Below, piece after piece: positions 11,376 through 24,316 of a stretch of 64,000 bases of DNA. Under the pieces are notes generated by a model that saw only the letters and a list, made by a program, of their open reading frames with translations, was not told the DNA's origin and searched no databases. Within the stretch, counting starts at the first letter, position 1. Each line of letters opens with the position of its first letter. A program made the translations under genes and the position numbers. Source of the DNA: Laetiporus sulphureus 93-53 (lineage: Eukaryota; Basidiomycota; Agaricomycetes; Polyporales; Laetiporaceae); contig NW_024468574.1 of assembly GCF_001632365.1 (NCBI RefSeq), positions 105,464-169,463 of the forward strand, written 5' to 3'.

Positions 11376-12622
11376 TTAGTTCCTCCGCTTATCTTTTCCT
11401 CGCGGCCTCTCGCGAATCACCATCTTGTTGCTGCCCTTCGGGCCCAGAGGACCTGGCTTACGCGTCCGCTTTCCCTTCGTTTGCCAGCCCCAGATTGAGA
11501 CAGGGTGCTTGTTACCCTTGGACTTTCCACGACCTCCTCCGTGAGGGTGATCGCACCTATGCAGACGTTGTAATCATACACGAGAATAATCAGTCGATAG
11601 CAAACGAACCTATTCATGGCCACACCGCGAACATGGGGTCTGCGACCCAGCCACCGACTCCTGCCAGCCTTACCGAGGCTGCGGCCCTTCCACAGTGGGT
11701 TGCTGACCTTCCCGATAGTCGCCACGCAATCCTGCAACACTTTTCGCACTTCTCCGCTCTGCAATCGCACATGAGAGTACTTTCCGGACTCTTCATGTGC
11801 GATCACTTGTCCGAACGTTCCCGCCGAGCGCACCAGGATCGCACGGCGCTGAGGATTGAGCGAAACATTGTGGATGATGGTGCCCGTGGGGATGAGTCGA
11901 AGCGGGAGCACGTTTCCGGGCTTGATGGTGACGGCTCGCAGCAAACCCAATGAAAGGGACGCGCTCGTCGTCTGATCGTCGTCGGCTTGTTGGACCGCCC
12001 GCCCTCGAATTTTCTCTGAGTCGATGAAGCCCGGCACAAGGCCGTCAGGTATACCCTGGCGAAAGCTCTGTACAACGTCGCCAGCGCGCATGCCGTCGCA
12101 GGCGAGGATGTAGCTCCACATCTTCCTTCCATCCGCGTTGGGATCGCGGCTCTTGATGAGCGCAAGGTGCGCAGAGCGGTTCGGGTCGTACTCGATGCGA
12201 ACGACGTCATGCGGTCCTGGCTCCGTGCGCATAAAGTCAACGATACGAATACGTCGTTTGTGCCCGCCTCCGCGCGAACGGACGGTGATGCGCCCCCTGT
12301 TGTTGCGCCCGCCCGACTTGCGCAAGGCGAACGTGAGCAGTCGTATTGGTCGGCCTTTCCATAGATGTGGCGAGATGGGCCGCTTCAGGTGTCGGAGACC
12401 TGGCGTAACGGGCTTGTATGTTTTATAAAACACGGATGTCCGGGCAAGCGCGGCGTTGACATCGGTGGGCACGAACTCCTGGGTCGTCGCTTCCGTCGCG
12501 TATGTTCGTGTTAGGGTGCGACTCCGCTGGATGAACGCTCCCCGTGAAGACGACGAGGTCGCATTTGAGATAGAATTGAAGCAGGAGCGCAGCAATTTAG
12601 CTCCGCATCGTGCAGAAAACAT
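11376..12622 (-). CDS. RML2: Mitochondrial large-subunit ribosomal protein uL2m
   Basis: Two exons (12622-11610 and 11556-11376) join to 397 residues. The first 45 or so residues are Ser/Arg-rich without acids, a mitochondrial import sequence. The body shows uL2 landmarks: [20 protein letters not shown], the SH3-like domain around IHNVSL, the GTFGQVIA segment, and the C-terminal [10 protein letters not shown] joined across the intron to [10 protein letters not shown], the loop next to the peptidyl transferase centre. Without splicing the second exon the gene would lose this conserved end. The start is the ATG before the presequence. It is divergent from RVB2, with 92 bases between the two start codons. 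Confidence 0.95.
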
Positions 12623-12714
12623 TCCACCTCCAGCGCGAGTGCACAGATGGACGGAGGTCAAGCAAAGCAGTTGTTTGGCTCAACCAAACAGACGCGTCTC
12701 TGCAAGTCGCGACG
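12623..12714. promoter_or_regulatory. 92-base bidirectional promoter, uL2m and RVB2
   Basis: The start codon of uL2m (minus strand) and the proposed ATG of RVB2 (plus strand) are only 92 bases apart. Both 5' leaders and both core promoters must fit here or overlap the neighbouring gene. No clear TATA box is visible. Confidence 0.6.
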
Positions 12715-14521
<1,807 letters not shown>

Positions 14522-15031
14522 ACTGTAGAGGCGGCGAGCATTGCGTGGCGTAGATATTTGACGTACGTCTTCTATCGGCTCTTCCTTTGCTTGATATGCA
14601 CCTGCTGACGCCGTACAAAACACCCAAGTTTTCCATGACAGATCTCTTGTACTTTATTGAATTGCAGTCGTGACATGCTCGGCAATTCTTGTCAGTATTG
14701 TGCAAGGGTCGTGACCAATAGTCGCGTTTTACGAATCCGTGCCAACGCCCATGCATCCACCGGTGATCAGCTGAGACTTGGCTTCTGCCATCACCGCGTC
14801 AGCTACCGAGAATTCGCTGTCTCACTAATGGTCTCACGTTACCCGCATTCTTGCTTTCGGGCGTAAAGTCTACTAATGGTTTGATGGCGAGTGGTTGCAG
14901 GCACTTAAAGCGTCCCTTGTGCGGGGCGCTCAGGCGTTGTGCGTCTGGCATCCTGTATGACCCCAGATTCTCCTGTCAACCCCACCCACTGTCGAGCCTA
15001 ACGCTCCTCCCTTCACCCGCAATTTGTCTTC
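14522..15031. other. Intergenic spacer, 510 bases
   Basis: Downstream region of RVB2 and promoter of the next small gene. A pyrimidine-rich run sits just before 15031. No gene, repeat or RNA is recognised. Confidence 0.45.
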
Positions 15032-15758
15032 ATGGTGAGCAATTTCCCCATATGTCGTCGCCAACTCCTGATGTGCATATCATTGATAGTCTAGCGATAC
15101 TTCATCGACCATCTCAAGTGGCGAAAGGGGCCGACGGCGCTCCCTCTCGAGCAGGTTGAAGGGGAAGCTGCGCTCGTTGTCTCGTAATGTGAGCCAGGCT
15201 AGCTATAAGCTCATCTCTCTTCCATTGATATCATCTTTCCCCCAGCACCCCACAAACCATTCAGCGCCGCTTATCGTACCATCTGGAGGTGACTCAGAGA
15301 CTAACACATTGGTGAGTACCACCAAGGTGACCCTTCGATGTCGTCGTCATCGTACCTCTCGAAGGTAAACTTCGGCATCGGCGAACACAATTTCCATGAG
15401 TATATTCTGGAAGAGCCAGAGCATGCTCAGGCCGAGGTTTGTTTACTTGCTCACTGCTCATTGTCGCAACACGGTATTCATTAGGAGTCGACCTCCTATA
15501 GGAAGACGCCGAGGCATTGCTTGAGCAGGATAACAACGCTTGGACCGGCGGCAAGCCAGCTAAACCGAAGAAGAGGCGCGAGGCTGTAGCGGTGTCTTGC
15601 CCACCAGCAGGCTCCCCGCAGGTGCGATTAATGCGGAGTGCATGTTATTCGCTCGACCCTAATTCTTTTTGTTAATATCGCAGAACGCGACCCAGAGTGA
15701 TTCTGGGACTTCCTCTGGACATCGTTCTTCGATGGTTAGGAGGCTCGCTCGCTCATGA
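15032..15758 (+). CDS. Small uncharacterised multi-exon protein
   Basis: I do not recognise this protein. Six exons (15032-15034, 15090-15188, 15246-15311, 15365-15436, 15502-15621, 15684-15758) are all in phase 0, and their introns are 51-65 bases with GT-AG ends. They sum to 144 residues. The product starts with a Ser/Arg-rich basic segment (RRRSLSSRLKGKLRSLSR). The middle is more ordered (VNFGIGEHNFHEYILEEPEH, then EDAEALLEQDNNAWTGG), followed by a basic KPAKPKKRR patch and a Ser-rich end. The basic patches suggest a nuclear or RNA-associated protein. The regular exon phasing and intron sizes are the main support. The start codon is again a three-base exon, which is less certain. Confidence 0.55.
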
Positions 15759-16390
15759 CGAGCATCTCAGATGTTTTGCTCGTATGCTCCCACGTCTCTT
15801 TGTTTGTACTTTTTACGTACATAGTAGCTCAAGGAACTCGTCGTTCAAGACGGCTGAGCACTAACGATAGCAGCATGCCCCCTTCGCGTTCCTCGCCGGT
15901 CTCAACACGTCCGCATATACGTAAATATCTTGGATACCGCAGGTTCTCGTAGTCATCCGGTCTCATTGCAATGCATGCATGTTACGCGACACATCTTGTG
16001 CAATCTCAGGAACATCCCAGGACAACATGTTGATTTGGGTTACGAATTTTTGTGTTGATGAACACGCAGCGAGAATGTGATCACGGGCTTTCCTGTAAGC
16101 AGAGCAGTTTCCCCATCGAATGTTATGGCTGAGAATGTGCGGCTCCGTAGTCTGGTGTGGCCAGTTTAGTTTCGAAGCTCGAAGCGTTGTCTTTCTCATG
16201 TTGCTTGATCCGCGCTCTCGGTGTCTCTATTCGCGAACTGTGCGGTCGTCATAGCAGAATAAAAAGAGCATGAGATATATTGCCCTCACTTGGGATGGAA
16301 GGAGAACTAAGGTTATACCGATGCGAAAGTCGTGCGTATCTCTGTCTAGTGGGGAATGACAACGCACGGAAACGTCACCCTCGGTTCACA
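15759..16390. other. Convergent intergenic region, 632 bases
   Basis: Lies between the 3' ends of two convergent genes. Frames are short and lack coding character. A TGCATGCATG-type simple palindrome occurs near 15970. Nothing else is seen. Confidence 0.45.
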
Positions 16391-17581
16391 TCAGCCAAAC
16401 TTATCTTTCGCCAATTGCATGAACATGTCCATCGTTGCCTTGTCCTTCTGCCGGATTGCGTCCGCTCGCTCGCGTGCAGCTGTCAAACGCTCATCTCCCG
16501 CCCCATGGCGCTTTTCTTCGAACCGCTTACGCGACGCTTCGCGGCGAGCAATCCTATAATAGCATGAACATGAGCAGCCGTTGTCAAACAGATTCGTACC
16601 ACGTGCACGCACCGTTCCTTGAAGCTATCTCCGCCTCCCATCAGCGTCGATTCGTCCAGCTCGAGCCCTTCGTCACCTCGTTCTCTAAAGGCGCGGTTGC
16701 CCTCCCGTTGCGCACGCTTTTTCTCCAGCATGCCCTCCCGTCCTACCTCCTTCGGCCCCACTACCTCCTCGACACGCTCCTTGGTCTCCTTACGCTCTCG
16801 CTTCCGGTTATAGTCGCGCTCTGCGGCGCGGTGCTCTTCTTCAGCTTCACGCGCGAGCGTAAGATCTGACTGTGAGGGGAGCGTCGGGCCTTGTATGCGG
16901 CCGCTCCTGCTGGAGCTGGACGGCTGGTCCGAACGCATGGGCCGCTTGTAGGTGGCTGCGCCGACTTCGTCGCGAGCGGCTCGCAGTGCAACGCTGTCCG
17001 CTTGGGACGTCTTGGAGGCGAACGACCATCGGTATGCGGTCTGGCTGCTGGCAGACGGTATGTCTATGCCTGCGTACATAGATTCTGGCGTGCGCGTTAG
17101 AAAAGTTCATGTTGGCATACGATTCCCGTGCTCACTGGGTAGTTTTCCCCGGTTCCACGCCTATGTTCGGGAAATACACCCTGAAAATTAGTACACTGCT
17201 TCGCCACACCGGGTCATTGATCTCACCTTCACAAATTTGCGGAAATACCTGCATGGATCCTTCAGCAATAGCCGTGTGACGCCACCAATGCACACTCACT
17301 TCCGCGCTTTGTCACTCGACAGCTCATCGAAGTACTAACAAGAGATATCGATATGTTCAGTGCTTCTCTCAGCACCTGAAGCATGCAAGATGTACCTTAT
17401 CCTTCTCATCTTTCAACCAAAGTCTGAACTCGTCGCTCTTGAGGAAGTAGTCGGACTCTGAGATGGGAGAGGCACCGCTGGGAAGATCAATACGCCGTTC
17501 TGGCGAGCGAGATCGCGAATGGTCGCGTTCGCGCGAACGAGATCGCTCCCGAGAGTATGAGCGATGTCGGTGCGAGGGCAT
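16391..17581 (-). CDS. SCI1-like RS-rich nuclear protein
   Basis: Six exons (17581-17396, 17334-17300, 17248-17227, 17160-17121, 17069-16613, 16553-16391) give 300 residues. The N-terminus is a short Arg/Ser-rich tract like those of splicing factors. The conserved block follows: DYFLKSDEFRLWLKDEK, YFDELSSDKARKYFRKFVK and AWNRGKLPSE. This matches the conserved core of plant Style Cell-cycle Inhibitor 1 and its uncharacterised fungal and animal relatives. The C-terminal half is a long charged helix ending in TMDMFMQLAKDKFG, also typical of that family. The role is unknown in fungi. RS residues and relatives point to the nucleus and possibly pre-mRNA processing; that part is inference. Confidence 0.78.
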
Positions 17582-17863
17582 ATGTGGGTTCAGAATATGT
17601 GATGGCCGCGTCGCACGCACTGGCACTCGTATTGAGAAGCCACGCTAGCGCTCACGTGACGCATCCGTACTCCTGACTATCTACTCGAGTCGACGACGCG
17701 ATTGGCGTCGATTCGCCAAACCTCTCGGATGCGGAACGTAATATTACAAAGCTTGCATGGTATGGCTTATCATTGCATGAGCATAGGGTAGAAGAACAAT
17801 GGTAAGACATAACCCCGTAGTGCGATGCGTGCGGAAAGAGAGAACGAGAGGAAGGAGGGACTT

Positions 17864-18516
17864 TTAAATCGTCGTCTCGTAGCGAACAGGGGCCATCGTC
17901 TGCGGTGCGTTGTCCTTTGTCGAGACAACGTGCGCAGTACGAGGCTGTGCGGGGATGCGTCTGAGATTCACCCGTTCTGCGTGATCGCAATTCAGCACTT
18001 CAGCAACAACGAACTGAGCGAAGTTGCACTCACCGCCCGTTTCCTTGGCCTTCATGTGCGCTTCGTGGTTACGCTTGACGCGGTCCAAGAACTCTTGCCT
18101 GCACTTAGAGTGTCTGATGTGCTCAACGCGGATATTCACGCGCTTCTCAATGTAACGGTTGCCAACGACTTTGTGAACAATGACGCCGACTGCGTTTGGT
18201 GTGACATTGTACACAATACCAGTCCGCCTACACAGGGCCATGGTTTAGAGTATCTCTCGAATGCATGAGCCTAGTCAGACGTACCCGTGGTAGTATTTGT
18301 GCGGCATACCCTTCTGCTGGGCCGCATTTGCTTTAATGTCGACGATGTCTCCTACCCGGTAGGTGATGAGATACGTTGACAATTTGATGGGGCCATGCTC
18401 TGCACAATCGACATTTAGCCGTTTCCAACAAGTCCCAAGACCAAGTTCGCCGCACCCTTGAAGCCCCGCTTGAACATGCCACGCGTACGCGCCCGGTAAC
18501 CGTAGGAGTGCGGCAT
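17864..18516 (-). CDS. RPL21: Cytosolic 60S ribosomal protein eL21
   Basis: Four exons (18516-18456, 18399-18285, 18227-18034, 17976-17864) encode 160 residues, the standard eL21 length. Landmarks are the opening [65 protein letters not shown] and the C-terminal [18 protein letters not shown]. The protein lies on the large subunit near the central protuberance. The sequence CTCAAG immediately before the ATG could be the acceptor of a 5'-leader intron, as is common in ribosomal protein genes, but I cannot prove it. It is divergent from uS4. Confidence 0.96.
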
Positions 18517-18788
18517 CTTGAGAACTAAGACAGAGTAGGATTAGCCGTGCAGCACAACGACAGAGCAAGCAAGCAAAATACTGACATTGGTCGGCGTTGG
18601 CCCTGTGGCTATTGCTAGTATTGAGAACAGAGCACAGTAGCAGCTTCGGCAGTTGCCGGGTGGCTGTCGATGAGAACTACACAGTTGTGGCGCAGAATAA
18701 CCTTGGTGTTTGCCTGCATTTGGACATCATAGAATCCGCAAGGTAGCACTAGGATCCCTCATCGCCGTAGCCGACCCTCTCAAGCAAA
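18517..18788. promoter_or_regulatory. Divergent promoter of eL21 and uS4
   Basis: The 272 bases between the start codons of two cytosolic ribosomal protein genes must hold both promoters and leaders. No canonical TATA box is obvious. Shared control of a 60S and a 40S protein gene is a reasonable inference from the arrangement. Confidence 0.55.
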
Positions 18789-19617
18789 ATGCCTAGGTAA
18801 TGTCCTCGCAGTCTGCAAGTGAGATGCTGTTTGTGTTAATGTTGTGTATCCAGGGCTCCGCGGAATCACAGCAAGACGTGAGCGTTTTTCTTCTTCAAGA
18901 TCCACTGTAGTGGAGGGATGCACCGTGCTGATTGAAAGCCGTGCCCCATTATCATTACGATCACAGCTATAAGGTTCCCCGTCGTCCCTTTGAGACCGCT
19001 CGTCTCGATGCGGAGTTGAAGGTGAGTGAGATTTCGTGCTGTATAGTTTTTGATTCTGAAGGCGACGCGCCCAGCTCGCCGGCGAGTATGGTTTGCGCAA
19101 CAAGCGCGAGATCTGGCGCATTGGCCTCATTCTGTCCAAGATTCGTCGTGCTGCTCGTGAGCTGCTCAAGCTCGACGCCAAGGACCCCAAGCGTCTTTTC
19201 GAGGGCAACGCCCTCATTCGCCGACTTGTCCGCATCGGTGTGCTCGACGAGTCGCGCATGCGTCTCGATTACGTGTTGTCGTTGAAGATCGAAGACTTCT
19301 TAGAGCGACGGTTGCAGACCCAAGTCTTCAAGAGCGGGCTCGCCAAGAGCATTCACCATGCGCGCGTGTTGATTAGGCAACGACACATCCGGTGCGTACA
19401 TTGAAGGATCACTCCTGCGCATCCTGTGACCTCTGTGCACAGTGTTGGGAAGCAGATCGTCAACATCCCTTCATTCGTCGTTCGTCTTGACTCTCAAAAG
19501 CACATCGACTTCGCTCTCACGTCGCCATACGGTGGAGGCCGTCCTGGTCGCGTCAAGCGCAAGCGTGCTGCTGCGGCCGCGAAGAAGGAAGAGGGTGGAG
19601 AGGAGGAGGAAGAGTAA
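18789..19617 (+). CDS. RPS9: Cytosolic 40S ribosomal protein uS4 (S9)
   Basis: Four exons (18789-18796, 18967-19021, 19075-19391, 19443-19617) give 184 residues. The first exon has only eight bases (Met, Pro and two bases of the next codon) and is followed by a 170-base intron, the longest in this gene. The body shows [34 protein letters not shown], the S4 RNA-binding region [18 protein letters not shown] and [17 protein letters not shown]. It ends in an Ala/Lys- and Glu-rich tail. The protein binds 16S/18S rRNA early in small-subunit assembly and lines the mRNA entry site. Confidence 0.96.
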
Positions 19618-20144
19618 ACGAGTCGCTTGCTGCGCTTTTTCGTATGTCATCATCTCATGTGGTTGTATGTTTATGGCTGCGTTTGCAATATGTTTTGCGT
19701 TCTCACCATATCATGCATCCGTTATATCATTTATCAGCAGTCATTTGCTCTCAAAATCGAGTGGCGAAACGGTCACTGCTGTGTCGGCTCGACACTCTGA
19801 AGGTACAGGAACAATCCATCCGAAAATGCACTGTGTTACTCCGGCATGGTTGTTTTACTGGCGAAGGGCTCATATGGTTTGTATGACGGTATCTGTCCCG
19901 TGAACTCTGTATGAAATGATTTTACTTGCGAGCCTTCGCGTATTTCCATCTCTACCGCTTGAAATGGGATGAGTCTGCTTTGATTACCGACAGTTCGCAC
20001 GTTGAGGTTCTTGCTCGTGACATGGAAGAAGTTAGTGGGCTGTTTCTTATCGTGTGCTTGCCTGCTTACTCAATGTCTCCGAAGGCATGATATAGAGGGG
20101 GCTCAGCTACTCGACCGCCGGTCTAGTACGGCTCACAAACCATA
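19618..20144. other. Intergenic spacer, 527 bases
   Basis: Downstream of uS4 and upstream of the GH20 gene. A GATATAGA element sits near 20090, about 55 bases before the GH20 start, and may be its TATA-like element. No other feature is seen. Confidence 0.4.
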
Positions 20145-22265
20145 ATGCTGGAGCCTGTCGGAAAGAGTGCCTGTGCAGTCCTGTGCGTCGCGTTGGCTGT
20201 CATCTGGTCGGTAAGCGGACAAAACCAAGGTCTACAGCCGCAGATCCCCTCCATTGCATCTTTCGCTCAGAGACAAGGTGTGTTCGAGCTTTCTCGTAAT
20301 GTTACAATCGTCATCGATGGCGAATACGGTCTGGAGGGCTCACCTTCAGCCTTGACCTTCGCTGAGACGTTCCGCACGGATCTCACAAGCGTCGCTGGCT
20401 ATGATTACATTGCTCCTGTGGTAGTAGGTACACATTCATCGGGGACTGCATCTTTCCCTGTGATCTACCTCGTTGTCGACCCCACGCTACAGTTCTCCCT
20501 ATACAACGGCAGGTTCACACTGGACGGGTATGATTTCGAGATCACTGATCAAACGTATACAGTTAGGGCCGCGGCACCTATTGGCGTGTGGTGGGGAGCT
20601 GTGACTATGTTACAACAGGTCGCCCTTGCAAGTAATGACGGTACCATCGCAATTCCCACTGGATCTGGGACAGATTCTCCTGGGTGGGAGATTCGCGGCT
20701 TCATGCTGGATGCCGGCAGGCATTGGTTCGACACTCAGTTCCTTAGTGAGTGCATTACGGGATATACCTGCCTCATGTTGCATGCGCTTGACTACATATC
20801 TAACCAGCGGAATTATGCATCGATGCATCCTTTTTCAAGATCAATGAGTTCCACGTCCATGCATCAGACAACCTCTATAATCCCGACTTCTTGTACGGCA
20901 CAGGCTGGAAGGAGCTCTATGCAGCCTTTCGTTTCCAGCCTCCACCGGGCTCTCCTATCGACGGCCTAGTTCCCAGACGGAATGAGAGCTGGCCTCAGGC
21001 CGAGTTTCTCGCCTTCCAGGAGACTTGCACGAACCATGGAGTCACCGTTATCCCCGAAATAGACACTCCCGGGCATTCACTTGTGATCACACAGTGGAAA
21101 CCAGAGCTGATGCTCAGTGGTCAACCCGATCTTTTAAATACGTCCTATCCGGAGACAATTCCTACTGTCAAGTCCATATGGCAGCAATTCCTCCCGTGGT
21201 TCAGCTCGCCCGAGGTATCTATCGGCGCGGGTGAATATAACTCCTCGCTTGGCGACGAATACATTTCGTTTGTGAACGAGATTGTCCGAATTCATGTACA
21301 CGGAAGCGGGCAAATCAATCCGTATCTGGGGCACGTACGAGCCTAGCACGACCGAGTCCGTCTCCAAAAATATCACTATCCAGCACTGGTACTTCCCGGA
21401 TGCAGATATTCCCGTCCAACTTCTGGCAGAAGGATACCATGTCATCAACTCCGAACAGTACTTCCTCTACCTAGACGGCAAATACTCCGATGAGAATAAC
21501 TACCCATACACGCTCAACCTCACACGCATGTTTGGCGGCGCTCCGGACGGCAGTGGATGGGCACCCAACATTTTTTCCCCTCTCGACCCGACAAACAATA
21601 CAACACCCGATAACCCCCTGCTGCGCGGGGCGATCATGGCGTTGTGGTCAGACTGGGGAAACAACGCCACTACCGACCTCGAGGACTACTACCAGCTCGC
21701 CAACAGCCTCGCTGTCGTAGGCGAGAAGACCTGGGCTAGATTCGGCGTGCGCTCCTCAGAGCTCACGCGCGAGCAGTTTGAAGCAGCGTACCCTATCCTG
21801 AATGCAGCCGCACCAGGCCAGAACCTGAATCGCGTCGTCAAGCCGGAAGACGGCAACGTTGTGTACGAGTATCCGTCGACGTACGCAGGTATGATAACAC
21901 CATATGCTTCTGTCGGTCCGCCCTACACCCTCAAATTCAGCGTTCGGCCTCATCCACAGTCCCCTCTGAGCGGCATTCTATTCGCGGGAGAAGACTCGAA
22001 GCTTCATGCTGCGAATCTCACATTCGAAGCTACAGGCCAGCTGTATCCGCTAGGATACATATTGCCTTCAGATGCCTTTACGACCGTGGAGATTCATGCC
22101 ACAAGGGATTACACGTACGCCATCATTAACGGCGACAAGGAGACTCCGTGATACTGGTATACCATCATGGACATCTGGGGTGAGTACATGGAAGTGGCTA
22201 ATATGTCGTTCGCGGCACCCGCACGGCAGATTGGGAGCGAAGGGTTTGGAAGCGCAGATCGTTGA
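20145..22265 (+). pseudogene. GH20 beta-N-acetylhexosaminidase, apparently disrupted
   Basis: A secreted exo-enzyme family that removes terminal GlcNAc from chitin oligomers. A signal peptide covers about the first 25 residues. Exon 1 (20145-20745) and a second exon from 20808 are joined by a 62-base intron, and the protein reads as a basidiomycete GH20 enzyme: RGFMLDAGRHWFD, FFKINEFHVHASDN, VIPEIDTPGHS and IRIWGTYEP. Three defects are visible. Near 21281 an extra base changes frame between EYISFVNE and SEFMYTEAGKS. At 22149-22151 a TGA interrupts a frame that stays conserved-looking for 37 more codons to the TGA at 22263. At 21230-21232 the Asp of the catalytic Asp-Glu pair reads Gly (GGT). 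Either this is a decaying gene or the sequence has errors here. The part after about 21880 resembles the C-terminal beta-sandwich seen in fungal relatives. Confidence 0.8.
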
Positions 22266-22463
22266 ATGCTGCATTCAATGAAAAATACAGATACAACATT
22301 TGATTGCGAGACGACCATATGGATGATGTACAAACTTTGTGGTAGGAATCGTCCCAGTTAGCATGTTTTACATAACATCGGGAAAGGACGATGAACGTAT
22401 GTGATAGAAAACAATACAAACCGGTGCTCAAGAAAGGCCATGCGAGAACAGAACTGTGGGATT

Positions 22464-24316
22464 TTACGCACACTGCCTCTTCACTGCGCGGCGTCCGCTG
22501 CGGCCAAGCTGCGTTGAAGGCCCAGCGCGATGACTTGATCGAGGGTCATAATGCAGTGGCACCGCTTCCCCATAATACGCAGGGTCATCTCGGTACGGAT
22601 CCATAGCATAGTAGCCGTTGTTGCGCGGCCATTCGCCGTAAGTAGTCAGTGCACGAGAGTCATCACGGTAAGATGACCCTCCGGGAGGATACGGCGCCCG
22701 CAACCGACGATCTTGATAGCTCTGCTGCTGTAGCGGGAGCTTTTGTCGAGGACGGAGTTTCAGGTCCTGAAGGGCGCGCTCGAGGCTGCCCGAATCGACA
22801 ATATTCTGCAAGTTCTCGCGCCCGGCCAATGTCTAGAGCGGCATCGGCCTATAAGTGCACAGCACTAGGTTCTGCCGAAATCGGGGAGGGTCAGTACAAC
22901 ACGCACCTCAGGAGATATACCCAGTATGGTGCCGAGGATGTTGCTGTGCGTTATTGCGAACGGATAGCTGTGCAACACATAATGCGCCTCGCGAAATGCA
23001 GTCCGCACTTGTTTGATCTTGCCCGTCGGCCGTCCGATGTCGTGGTCTATGATCATGAGTAAGCCGCTGGAGCTTTGCGGCGAGAGCATTGCACACCTGG
23101 GTTTACCAGACACTCGATAGACAGATGTTCCGGAAGCGATGGCATCTGCCATCCCCTGTCCTCCTTGCTGACAAGTCCTCCATTCGTTATAGATATGCAA
23201 GAGTCTTCATAATCGAACTCGTTGCCGTAGTAATCGAGAAAGGCGAGTACAAGCCGTCCAAGAGATTCCCTCTCGAGCGGCTTCTCAATCTCATCGAGAT
23301 GTATCTTCTTCGGATTGAGCTTGTTAAACAACGATCCATTAATCGTAGTGGAGTTATCAGATAGGTCAGGATTACCTGCAGAAAACTGATCGCTAAGCAG
23401 ATGATCGAGTAACCGCTTAGTCCTCCTTCTGATGCGTTGTTCAAGCGTAGTCGAGACATATACCCTTTCAGTACCATAACGAGGTATCGGAGAGCAGGCA
23501 TCTTGTCAATGTAGTCCTTTATTATGGGGACTGCCTTTACACCGTCAGTGGAGTTTACACTGATGTCCACCTTGAACGATCCTAGAAATAGTTAAGATTA
23601 CGAGCGCATATACGCGGCTGAGATCCAACGGAGGGCTTACCAAGTTCCGGAACGGTCGTCAATGAAATGATCGGTACGCGTGCTCGATGTCTCACGAAAG
23701 AATCGCGCGTTAAAAGTGAGTTATTGAGCGCCGCCGAGAGTTGGAAGAGCACTCTCTTCCTGGCCTCGAAGTCAAGTTCTCCAGGTACGGTCATCGCAAG
23801 GTCAATATCGCTTCCATCGATCTACAGTTGAATAAAACGCTCTGGGAGAATGAATAGTGCTCACCTATCTGGTAGATTGAGATTCTGCGCTGTACTGCCA
23901 AACATAGCCAAGTTGGCTTTGGGGAACCGCTTCCTAACAACGTCTCTGACACGTGTGACGATCTTTTCGCGTGCTCGCCTCTCCTGATCTGTCGGAATGA
24001 TATAGGATACATAGGCGACGATCTCATCATGTAGTCTAATCCAGCAATCAGAGCTTCTGCACTTCGGATACAGCTGCAGATACAATACTCACCGTTGCTC
24101 CTTGCTCTCGTACGCTGCCATGCCTAATGAGTCGTTCCATGGCCAGAGAGTGCCCTCAGTCGCGGTTATGAAGCGGTTCTTCTTAGCCCTCTTCCTCTTC
24201 GCGGTACCCTGTCTGGCACCGTCCGGTTCATCGTGCGTCGCGCTCGCCGACGAAGTCGATGCAGCTGTTTCAGTCCCGTCTCGATGGGCCGCTAGTACAT
24301 CTGCGTAGGTAGGCAT
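22464..24316 (-). CDS. TRF4: Non-canonical poly(A) polymerase, TRF4/TRF5 type
   Basis: Catalytic subunit of TRAMP-like complexes that tag nuclear RNAs with short poly(A) tails for the exosome. Seven exons (24316-24093, 24035-23865, 23810-23641, 23581-23376, 23319-23097, 23046-22907, 22832-22464) give 500 residues. The nucleotidyltransferase core has AMFGSTAQNLNLPD with Gly-Ser near residue 121, the metal-binding pair in DSDIDLAM (about 133 and 135), and the third Asp in FKVDISVN. The PAP-associated domain follows with GGLSGYSIICL and NPDHDIGRPTGKIKQVRTAF. The C-terminal tail is rich in Arg, Tyr and Pro. Exon ends were set by the conserved motifs, which forced a short acceptor after GATGGAAG for exon 3. 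It converges with the GH20 gene. Confidence 0.92.

Noticed and set aside
15285..15364. Alternative splicing of the 144-residue gene with a 39-base intron
   Set aside because: A 53-base phase-0 intron (15312-15364) gives a cleaner model with the same intron size as its neighbours.
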